Part shown: positions 1 to 11,300 of the stretch, piece after piece
Layout of the letters: every line of letters begins with the position of its first letter
Position numbering within the stretch: position 1 is the first letter of the stretch
Source of the DNA: Arenicola marina
Lineage: Eukaryota; Annelida; Polychaeta; Arenicolidae
Assembly: GCA_964019135.1 (NCBI GenBank)
Contig: OZ025249.1
Coordinates: 30,269,759 to 30,333,758, forward strand
Reading direction: 5' to 3'
Length of the DNA: 64,000 nt
Made by a program: the position numbers and the translations under genes
Notes under the pieces: generated by a model
Database searches by the model: none
What the model saw: only the letters and a program-made list of their open reading frames with translations
What the model was told of the DNA's origin: nothing

Positions 1-607
1 GCAGTGTAGTTCTTTGTTCTGGCCTTAGCGTGGCTTGAGCGAGACTTGCTCTCGGCACTTGTTCTCAGAGTTCATATGTGTTCACCACATTATACATTAA
101 CCAGAAACAGTTCATACCTTGACCTCCATCATCTATCCCACCGCTGTCACCATGTTTTTATACATATGTTCCTTAGTATATGTACGAAATGAATCGTTCG
201 GTCCGGTTTAGATAATACAACAACAACCACAGCTTGGTGTTACATCCGGGCTCCTTTTATTATAATTACTTGGAATACACTAGGCGTATAAAATTGAGGA
301 GGTTAATATGAAATATTGAGACAAGTACCTTAATAAATCACCAATATCTGCTTAGTGAGTACCTTAATAAATCACCAATATCTGCTTAGTGAGTACCTTA
401 ATAAATCACCAATATCTGCTTAGTGAGTACCTTAATAAATCACCCATATCTGCTTAGTGAGTACCTTAATAATTCACCAATATCTGCTTAGTGAGTACCT
501 TAATAAATCACCCATATCTGCCACCCCACCCGTATCTTTGTGTACCATGTAACTCCCCCCACCGCCCTCCGACCCGTCTTACCCAGTCTCCCCCGTTTTC
601 CTTGCAG
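1..607. other. RIM intron sequence with a short 34-bp tandem repeat
   Basis: This is sequence upstream of the first visible RIM exon. No coding exon is recognised. It holds about six copies of a 34-bp repeat at 325-523 and a C-rich pyrimidine tract before the acceptor at 606-607. Confidence 0.6.
325..523. repeat. 34-bp tandem repeat, about 6 copies
   Basis: The unit contains taccttaataaatcaccaat, then atctgcttagtgag. Spacing between successive copies is exactly 34 bp (325, 359 and onward), with one or two mismatches per copy. The unit contains a GTGAGT motif, but no exon lies next to the array, so it cannot be assigned to the exon-edge class. Confidence 0.85.
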
Positions 608-3600
608 GTCGGTCGTCTAGCTGTTACCGGTTCCGCGTCGTGCTGCAGAAGGACCCCAAAGACAAGAGCCGTCGAAGTGAGTTGCCCGACCACTGGGCCA
701 CTGACGCCTAGTTACCCGATACATGTCCCTGTGTTGTCTGAGCCATCGCAGCATATTTTATAGGCAGATAACTATATTATACGTAAACAATTCACATAGT
801 GTAAAAATATGCCTAAATGCTCTATGTCAGATGAAACCAATCGGAATGTGCTGAAAAATGTAGCAGCAAAGTCGCATATGATATATTTATATGGTTTATA
901 CTTTAGCTTGTACTTTGTAACACCATTTCTTCCTGTGCCTCAGCCATGGGACTGGGCATGCGCGTTGTCGGAGGCAAACAAGGTCCCGACGGCAAGCTGG
1001 GAGCCTTCGTGACGTGGCTTGTGAAAGGCGGACCAGCTGACATGAGTGGTGTCTCCAAAGGTAAGCTACTGACAGGAGTGGTGTATCTAAAGGTAAGCCA
1101 CTGAGACGAGTGGTGTTTCTAAAGGAAACTACTGACATGAGTGGTATCTCTAATGGTAAGCTACTGACTTGAGTGGTGCTCTAAAGGTAATCTACTGACA
1201 TGAGTGGTGTCTCTAAAGGTAAGCTACTACGATGAGTGGTGTCGCTAATGTTAAGCTACTGATATGAGTGGTGTTTCTAATGGTAAGCGGCTGACAGGAG
1301 TGGTGTCTCTAAAGGTAAGCTACTCAGATGAGTGGTGTCTCTACAGGTAAGCTACTGAGATGAGTGATGTCTCTAAAAGTAAGCTACTGACTTGAGTGGT
1401 GTCTCTAAAGGTAAGCTACTGACATCAGTGGTGTCGCTAAAGGTAAGTTACTGCCATGAGTGGTGTCGCTAAAGATAAGCTACTGATATGAGTGGTGTCT
1501 CTAATGATAAGCTACTGAGATGAGTGGTGTCTCTAAAGGTAACCTACTGACAGGAATGGTGTCGCTAAAGTTAAGGTACGGACATGAGTGTTGTCGCTAA
1601 AGGTAAGCTACTGAGATGAGTGGTATCTCTACAGATAAGCTACTGACATGAGTGGTGTCTCTACAGGCAAGCTACTGAGATGAGTGGTGTCTCTAAAGGT
1701 AAGCTACTGACATGAATGGTGTTTCTAAAGGTAAACTATCGGGATGAGTGGTGTCTACAGGTAAGTTACTGAGATGAGTGGTGTCTGTACAGGTAAGCTA
1801 CTGAGATGAGTGGTTTATCTAATGGTAAGCTACTGAGATGAGTGGTGTCTCTACAGGTAAGCTGCTGATATGAGTGGTGTCTCTACAGGTAAGCTACTGA
1901 AATGAGTAGTGTCTCTAAAGGTAAGCTACTGAGATGAGTGGTATCTCTACAGGTAAGCTACTGAGATGAGTGATGTCTCTAAAAGTAAGCTATTGACTTG
2001 AGTGGTGTCTCTAAAGGTAAGCTACTGACATGAGTGGTGTCGCTAAAGGTAAGCTACTGATATGAGTGGTGTCTCTAATGGTAAGCTACTGACATGAGTG
2101 GTGTCTCCAAAGGTAAGCTACTGACATGAATGGTGTCGCTAAAGGTAAGCTACGGACATGAGTTGTGTCGCTAAAGGTAAGCTACGGACATGAGTGGTGT
2201 CTCTAAAGGTAAGCTACTGATATGAGTGGTGTCTCTAATGGTAAGCTACTGATATGAGTGTTGTTTCTAAAGATAAGTTATTGGGATGAGTGGTGTCTCT
2301 ACAGGTAAATTACTGAGATGAGTGGTGTCTCTAAAGGTAAGCTACTCAGATGAGTGGTGTCTCTACAGGTAAGCTACTGAGATGAGTGATGTCTCTAAAA
2401 GTAAGCTACTGACTTGAGTGGTGTCTCTAAAGGTAAGCTACTGACATCAGTGGTGTCGCTAAAGGTAAGTTACTGCCATGAGTGGTGTCGCTAAAGATAA
2501 GCTACTGATATGAGTGGTGTCTCTAATGATAAGCTACTGAGATGAGTGGTGTCTCTAAAGGTAACCTACTGACATGAATGGTGTCGCTAAAGTTAAGGTA
2601 CGGACATGAGTGTTGTCGCTAAAGGTAAGCTACTGAGATGAGTGGTATCTCTACAGATAAGCTACTGACATGAGTGGTGTCTCTACAGGCAAGCTACTGA
2701 GATGAGGGGTGTCTCTAAAGGTAAGCTACTGACATAAGTGGTGTCTCTAAAGGTAAGCTACTAACATGAGTGGTGTCTCTACAGGCAAGCTACTGAGATG
2801 AGTGGTGTCTCTAAAGGCAAGCTACTGACATGAGTGGTGTCTCTACAGGCAAGCTACTGAGATGAGTGGTGTCTCTAAAGGTAAGCTACTGACATGAATG
2901 GTGTTTCTAAAGGTAAACTATCGGGATGAGTGGTGTCTACAGGTAAGTTACTGAGATGAGTGGTGTCTGTACAGGTAAGCTACTGAGATGAGTGGTTTAT
3001 CTAATGGTAAGCTACTGAGATGAGTGGTGTCTCTACAGGTAAGCTGCTGACATGAGTGGTGTCTCTACAGGTAAGCTACTGAAATGAGTAGTGTCTCTAA
3101 AGGTAAGCTACTGAGATGAGTGGTATCTCTACAGGTAAGCTACTGAGATGAGTGATGTCTCTAAAAGTAAGCTATTGACTTGAGTGGTGTCTCTAAAGGT
3201 AAGCTACTGACATGAGTGGTGTCGCTAAAGGTAAGCTACTGATATGAGTGGTGTCTCTAATGGTAAGCTACTGACATGAGTGGTGTCTCCAAAGGTAAGC
3301 TACTGACATGAATGGTGTCGCTAAAGGTAAGCTACGGACATGAGTTGTGTCGCTAAAGGTAAGCTACGGACATGAGTGGTGTCTCTAAAGGTAAGCTACT
3401 GATATGAGTGGTGTCTCTAATGGTAAGCTACTGATATGAGTGTTGTTTCTAAAGATAAGTTATTGGGATGAGTGGTGTCTCTACAGGTAAATTACTGAGA
3501 TGAGTGGTGTCTCTAAAGGTAAGCTACTCAGATGAGTGGTGTCTCTACAGGTAAGCTACTGAGATGAGTGATGTCTCTAAAAGTAAGCTACTGACTTGAG

Positions 3601-5317
3601 TGGTGTCTCTAAAGGTAAGCTACTGACATCAGTGGTGTCGCTAAAGGTAAGTTACTGCCATGAGTGGTGTCGCTAAAGATAAGCTACTGATATGAGTGGT
3701 GTCTCTAATGATAAGCTACTGAGATGAGTGGTGTCTCTAAAGGTAACCTACTGACATGAATGGTGTCGCTAAAGTTAAGGTACGGACATGAGTGTTGTCG
3801 CTAAAGGTAAGCTACTGAGATGAGTGGTATCTCTACAGATAAGCTACTGACACGAGTGGTGTCTCTACAGGCAAGCTACTGAGATGAGGGGTGTCTCTAA
3901 AGGTAAGCTACTGACATGAGTGGTGTCTCTAAAGGTAAGCTACTAACATGAGTGGTGTCTCTACAGGCAAGCTACTGAGATGAGTGGTGTCTCTAAAGGC
4001 AAGCTACTGACATGAGTGGTGTCTCTACAGGCAAGCTACTGAGATGAGTGGTGTCTCTAAAGGTAAGCTACTGACATGAATGGTGTTTCTAAAGGTAAAC
4101 TATCGGGATGAGTGGTGTCTACAGGTAAGTTACTGAGATGAGTGGTGTCTGTACAGGTAAGCTACTGAGATGAGTGGTTTATCTAATGGTAAGCTACTGA
4201 GATGAGTGGTGTCTCTACAGGTAAGCTGCTGACATGAGTGGTGTCTCTACAGGTAAGCTACTGAAATGAGTAGTGTCTCTAAAGGTAAGCTACTGAGATG
4301 AGTGGTATCTCTACAGGTAAGCTACTGAGATGAGTGATGTCTCTAAAAGTAAGCTATTGACTTGAGTGGTGTCTCTAAAGGTAAGCTACTGACATGAGTG
4401 GTGTCGCTAAAGGTAAGCTACTGATATGAGTGGTGTCTCTAATGGTAAGCTACTGACATGAGTGGTGTCTCCAAAGGTAAGCTACTGACATGAATGGTGT
4501 CGCTAAAGGTAAGCTACGGACATGAGTTGTGTCGCTAAAGTTAAGCTACTGATATGAGTGGTCTCTCTAATGGAAAGCTACTGATATGAGTGTTGTTTCT
4601 AAAGATAAGTTATTGGGATGAGTGGTGTCTCTACAGGTAAATTACTGAGATGAGTGGTGTCTCTAAAGGTAAGCTACTGACATGAGTGGTGTTTCTAAAG
4701 GTAAGCTATTGGGATAAGTGGTGTCTCTACATGTAAATTACTGAGATGAGTGGTGTTTCTACAGGTAAGCTACTGAGATGAGTGGTTTATCTAATGGTAA
4801 GTTACTGATATGAATGGTGTCTCTACAGATTAGCTACTGACATGAGTGGTGTCTCTACAGATAAGCTACTGAGACGAGTAGTGTCTAAAGGTAAGCTACT
4901 GAGATGTGTGGTATCTCTACAGGTAAGCTACTTAGATGAGTGATGTCTCTAAAAGTAAGCTACTGACTTGAGTGGTGTCTCTAAAGGTAAGCTACTGACA
5001 TGAGTGGTGTCGCTAAAGGTAAGCTACTGACACGAGTGGTGTCTCTAATGGTAAGCTACTGATATGAGTGGCGTCTCTAAGGTAAGCTACTGACATGAGC
5101 AATTTCTTTAAATGTATATCAATTGATGCCGCTAAAGATAGTTGGCATAGACAGTTGTTAAGTGTAAGGGTTAAAGCGTTGCTTGGCCATTGCTGTTCGC
5201 AGGCGATCAGGTGTTGGAGTGGAACGGCCAGAGTTTGGTGGATGCGACATTTGAAGAGTGTCAGAAGATCCTGGCCAGTCCCGGGGACACCGTACAACTG
5301 ATCATCATGCACTCAAG
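608..5317 (+). CDS. RIMS: RIM PDZ-encoding exons (608-676, 944-1060, 5203-5317)
   Basis: The three exons join in phase (1-nt and 2-nt splits) into a PDZ domain. The first gives RFRVVLQKDPKDK. The second gives GLGMRVVGGKQGPDGKLGAF followed by VTWLVKGGPADMSGVSK. The third gives GDQVLEWNGQSLVDATFEEC and ends VQLIIMHSR. In RIM proteins the PDZ binds ELKS and calcium-channel C termini. The carboxylate-binding loop reads GLGMRV. The second exon ends at a GTAAGC donor, and a 4 kb tandem copy of that exon/intron junction follows directly. The acceptor of the third exon at 5201-5202 follows a short pyrimidine-rich tract. Confidence 0.88.
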
Positions 5318-8300
5318 GTCATATTACAGGCCATCCCTTTCTTGATTTATTTGGGTTACTTTTCACACCCATGCGCTTATTTTGTGACACAAGTGACCAT
5401 TACGCGCTCGCATTCTCAATGTGCACAGCAACAAAATAACTCACCTGCACCCATCAGGTACGGTGCCGCTTGCAGACTCGGTTATTATGACAATATACTG
5501 CAGGAAGTGCCATAACATATCAAATAAACTATGCAAATAGGACGTTCTTCTACGGTTTTAATTTAATTTCAGTTATTGATATACATAGTTATATATTGTA
5601 TTCATTAATTACCACAGAATATTTCATGGCGCGATATTATATTTTAAGCAGTATTCTTCACGCTGCTCTAATATGGTGTTGTTTGTTCTGGACGGATTTG
5701 TCCTGCCAGGCCCTGCCGTATATTAAGCGAGCCAATGAGGTATATTGTTAACACAAGTCTTAATTTAAATTGTTTGTTCTTTAGGGCTGATTTAGAAAAG
5801 CGACCTAGTGATTGCTACAAGCCGCCCCCAACATGGCGAGCCAAGATACAGGAAGAGAAGAAGACGAAAGGTACAAGTTAGGCCTTGATTCGATGTCAAT
5901 CTGTTTTTAACATTAACGACTGCAGTAACTAACGCTAAAGAAAATCAAAAACTTGAAACAGGAAATGAGAGGTAATAGCTTAATAAAAGAAAACGTGGAC
6001 ATTGACATATATTCCTAAAGCAATTTTCAATATATTGTCGTTTCACGTCCATTTTGCATTTTTGTAAGCAGGCAGAATTGGGAATCCACATGTCGTGGGT
6101 TCGCGCCCCGAAACCGTGTCGTGCCACCCATTTCGTTTCAGGAGGTTTCCTGGCCGCATTTATAACCTTCGTGTGGACAAAAGGTGCCGGGCTAAAACAC
6201 GATTATTTCATTTCCTGTCACATATATGAAGCACGGCCCATTGTTTACCTGCGACGTACGGTGTTTCAGTCCAACCTGCAGCTGAGCAGTCCCCCAAGGA
6301 GAAGCGGCTGGAGATGAGGTCACGTGGCTCAGCCGGCGATCTGATTGGCTCTTCCAGGTCTGAGCAGACGTCCAGTCCAGGCACGCGCAGTCTCGACTTC
6401 TTGTCCATGCTCAACCCACCGGAGGTAACCTTAGTAACAGGCGATGGCGGCGGGACCCTTTCTTCGTGGTGTCGGTTGAGGAGATTCATTTTTATGTTGC
6501 TTTATCGTCATGCTCCTCACCACCCCTATATAATACTTAAAGTATCTGGGTTGATGCTGGGATTTCGTCCTATTAAATGTACGTGGATGTTGTTTATTAT
6601 AGCCGGAATAAGTAGGGTTAGTACACACGTATTGCTTGCGGATTTCTTCACGCTCGAAACCGTTCTCCCCGGATTACTTTACAAAGGTCGAAAAAGATGC
6701 GTGGAAATATATAGCCACAATATAGTAGTCACACTTCAAGCAAATCAACCAAATATGAAGACATTGGACAGTAATTTAGCGCGATTTAGTAGTGGAGTGG
6801 AAATAAGGGACCATTGACAAAAATCCATGATTACACCACAAAATATTAAATTTTACCACTGTTGGTCGTATGCATATGCTTCCATATACAACTTGGAAAA
6901 GAAAATCTCAGCCGGAGATACATAAGGTTATCGATCAGATCATTTGATCTTAGGACAGAAATATCCATATTTCTCTTGGCATCGACCATGGGATTAATTC
7001 TCAGCCCAGTATGTGTAACAAGGATCGACTTGCAGACGAAGGAGCCCAGCATGGTGACGGATGGGCGTCTCATCACCGGGAGACTCCTGCTCAGACTGTG
7101 GTATGAGACCAGCCGGCGAAGACTGCAGGCGACCCTGGTGCGGGCCCAGGACCTCAGCCCCAGGCCCACCACCGACAAACACCCGCCCCAGCCTTTCGCC
7201 AAGCTAACTCTGCGTAATGGGTAAAAAATGCTGACCTTCGAACTCGAAATGAATTGAATTCTAGTGCTCTAACACCCAAGTCAGTTGGCTCCATTCGTAA
7301 CGTAGGCCTACGTAACGTTATAAATGGCTTGCATTCTCGCCAAATCGGGAAATCGTCGCTTAGAGAATATAATCTAAAAATGAAGTGTACTGATCATGTG
7401 CCGTAGAACCACATTCAAACAGTAATAATCACAGCGATCCAAGTTAGGGTGATTTTTTTGTTCCAAAGTGATTGGTGGACGTTGTTTCCATTATATCGTG
7501 GTTGTCTTAATGTCTTGTTATCAGGGACACTCAAGTGTACAAGACAGATACAGTGAAGAACAGCTGCTCTCCCCAGTGGAAAAAAGTAATTGCTGCAGAA
7601 GATCTCTTCGAAGACCAGGTCAGCGAAAACAAAGTTGATAACATTTAGGCTTGAACGACGCTTTTAGCCTGTAATGCTACTTGGCAAAATAACTGTGATC
7701 GATTGCCATTTTAGGTCCTCATTGTGCTCAACTGTTTACCGATACAATACACTCTTCGAGGAATAAAGAAAGGCGTCATGTACAGAACACCCTAGAAGCT
7801 AACGTCGCCACTATGCAAACCAGATGTAGACCCACAAACTGCCCCACCCCCCATCCTCCAAACTCAGTTAATTCCCACTTCCTCCAACCCAACCCCTAAC
7901 AGTCCTCCGATATATAAAGAAATTATTTAACATGTACTCCCCCAGTATATGAATTTTCTTTTAGATATACGATCTACCATTATATATTTCAGTTTTATAC
8001 TTTAACCTTATATAATACCATATATAACCCCCTGTACTGCCATTTCGATGTACCCCCATTTTTACAATTGCTATCTGTGGCTATGTACTAGTTGTTGTCA
8101 TTTGGAGTGAATAAATACAAACATATCAGAAAAAAAAACGTCGCCACTATGATAGGGAGCTATTGAGATTCCAGGAGGAGCCAGTATTGTAAGGATGGAT
8201 GTTTAGGCCATATGTGTGCACCTATGGGCGATAAAGAAGGCCAAGGAGGCCATGGGGAGATGAACAGCTGGGTCCGGGTGCAGAAAGCAAAATCCGCGTT

Positions 8301-11300
8301 GGTCTGAACCGAAAGGTTGGTTGGTTAGTTGTATATTTAGGACGCTTTAACCACTTTGACTAACATCGCGTCAATGGGAGAAGGAAGGGAGAGTGGAGCC
8401 ATGTCCCCGGGGGTAACCCTCTACCCTTTGCGAAGAAGGATATGGGCTCTTTGACCTGCCACTACACAGACATGGCCACAGCGGGGTTCCAACCACCGAT
8501 CCACGTGCCGTTAGGCTCTCAGGTGACCAGAGCACTCGAGGCAAGCGCTCTAGCCCACTGAGCTATACCGAAAAAGACGTTTGCTCGCCGCTTTAACCAA
8601 TTTTCACATGCTGACATGATAGTTCTATGTATCGTCCGGCAGGTGGAGCGCATGACCCTGTTGGTGACAGTCTGGGACTTCTACCCGTCCAGCCACGACG
8701 TCTTCCTGGGCGAGGTGCTACTGGACCTGGGGTGCGCCGACCTCTCCGACCAGGCCCTGTGGTACCCCCTGGAGGAGCACGACGAGAACGCGGGCCCCCT
8801 GCCGCCACCCACACCCAAGGTCAAGCGGCCCTCCACCTCCAGCATGGGCATGGAGGAAGAACTGAGGTCCCGCCATTCGTGGCAGAGCCTGCCCACCCTC
8901 CCGGCCACACCCGCACACGACAAGCTCAAGGAACTGCTCACCAGGAAGGATGGCGCAAGTCAGTGTCATGGGCGTGCGAAGGTCGATTAAAGGTCTCATC
9001 TTTTGCCCATGAGAAATATAATTTTTTCAGCTGGAAAATATATATTGAGGTCTTTGTTTCTTGTTTTAACGAAAACTAGACAAGCAGATGCGTATGGATA
9101 CATCTTCGGTCAAACGGGTACAGGTAAATGCGGGCATTGTTGGTTTCGACTGCGGCATCAATTTGTGAGCATTGTTGACACTTTTGGCCAATTAAACTCC
9201 TGATCGATATGAGGATGTATATGTTTCTTAAAGAGTTAACACCGAAACAGGTCAACCAAAGCCTCCAGTTCAGTGTCATCTTAAGAAACAATTATTGTTG
9301 ACTTATCATACTACATAGCTTGACGCAGCCAGAGCGCCCATAGAAAAGTGCTGGTGTGTTGTGTGGTTATAATAATGCATATCTGAAGAGATTCCTCAGT
9401 GAAGATCCGAGCCCCCCCCCCCCCACCCCCCGGTGGTCGAGTGTGTAGCATACAGCTGTCATTACAACAACATGTAAATATACGAACCGGCGAGGCCGTA
9501 TGAACTGATCTTGCCGTCGATTAGTCAATCACCGATTAAGCTCGTGGATTTGTCTTTCAAAAACTGACGACCGTGGGGGAGCAGCATGACATTGTCCATG
9601 TTACTTCGAGAAATGTGTTACCATCTGTCAACCGAACATGTTCAGGTATCGATTGCATGCTCTACCGGTTGGGCAAACCGGGCTCATAGTGATCGGTTGC
9701 GTTCCATTGCACATCGCACTCACCCCCCCCCCCCCCCCCCCACACACACACCTTCTCCCCGCCAAAATATGTTGTAATTGCACGTTTAATGTCCGACGCA
9801 TACCCCAAGTACGAAAATAAATCAAAGTCGCACCATAACATTGGATTTCATCAAACCGTAAGTGTATTCCATAAGCACCAATGTCTCAGATCAGGCTAAT
9901 CCACCTTTATGTCTTATTTAGCGATGGTGGAAGATAAACCAGAGATACGCTCAGCTGCCGCTCTACCAAGTCCTGAGGAAGTGATCACTGTTAGGAAAGG
10001 TAAGTTGATAGTACACATGAGCTCTGGCCAGTCCGGAGGAAGTGATCACTGTCAGGAAAGATAAGTTGATAGAACCCATCAGCTCTGGCCAGTCCGGAAG
10101 AAGTGATCACTGTCAGGAAATGTAAGTTTAAAGAACACAGCAGCTCTGGCCAGTCCGGAGGAAGTGATCACTGTCAGGAAAGGTAAGTTGATAGAACCCA
10201 TCAGCTCTGACCAGTCCGGAGGAAGTGATCACTGTCAGAAAAGGTAAGTTCAAAGAACAAAGCAGCTCTGGCCAGTCCGGAGGAAGTGATCACTGTCAGG
10301 AAAGGTAACTTCAAAGAACACATCATCTCTGGTTAAACCAGAGGGGAGGTGATAACTGTCAGGAAGGGTAAGTTCATAGACAAGTGTTTTCTATGAACTT
10401 CTGTTGCCAGACCAGAGGAGGTTGAAGGTAAATTCATAAAAGATATAGTAGTTCTGACCAGAGGGGAGGTGGTCACTGCTAGGAAAGCTAAGTTCAGAGG
10501 ACACATCAGTTCTAGCCACACCATGGTAGGGGGTCACTGTCAGGAAAGATAAGTTCAAAGAACACAGTTGCTCTACTCAGTTCAGAAACAAGAGGAGGTG
10601 GTGACGGCAACGAAAATACAATACAGAGCCCCTCTGACCAGATCAGAGAAAATTATTTTGACCGGAAAGGTTAATTTCGTGCATGTTGCAACATTGCCCT
10701 AATTAATTAAAACATACTACGCACGGTTTCTCTACGGAAAGGATAGATGGTTGGAAAAAAGTGCATCAATAACCGTTTGCAGGAAAGAAGATTGGCATTT
10801 TGAAGAGACGGGTGTCAGAAGTGGCTATGAAAGTGGGAGCCATACTGATTGACAAGCGATATCCTCCTGTCGGTATGTTTTCGCCGTTTCTTTTATGTTC
10901 TGTTATTAATTTTGCTTTGTGTATAATCTACATCGGTATTTTTTTTACATTAATATGGTTTATTGATCGTGTTATTGATAATTGACATTGTTTGTACTTC
11001 TTTGTACAAAGTAGAAATAACGTATTTGTTATAATATAATTAACATTGCTATTGATAATTAAGAGCGTTATTAAAAATTAACCATTATACGTGTAGCATT
11101 ATATAGCCAACTTTGGAGTCTTTTGATTAGGTTCTATTCGCTAGAATTTTTCATTTTCCTACCTTTATTGTCCGAAAATGCATCAACTAACATCACATAC
11201 CCTATTCAAACATTGTGCATTTAATTTGTTGTATCCTCCCAGGGTGCCACTAAGGCCAAGCCGATGCATTATATTTATAAATATATTAAATATAGTTTCA

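Noticed and set aside
325..523. 34-bp repeat as a fourth exon-edge minisatellite
   Set aside because: It contains GTGAGT, but no exon abuts it within the window, so the claim cannot be supported.
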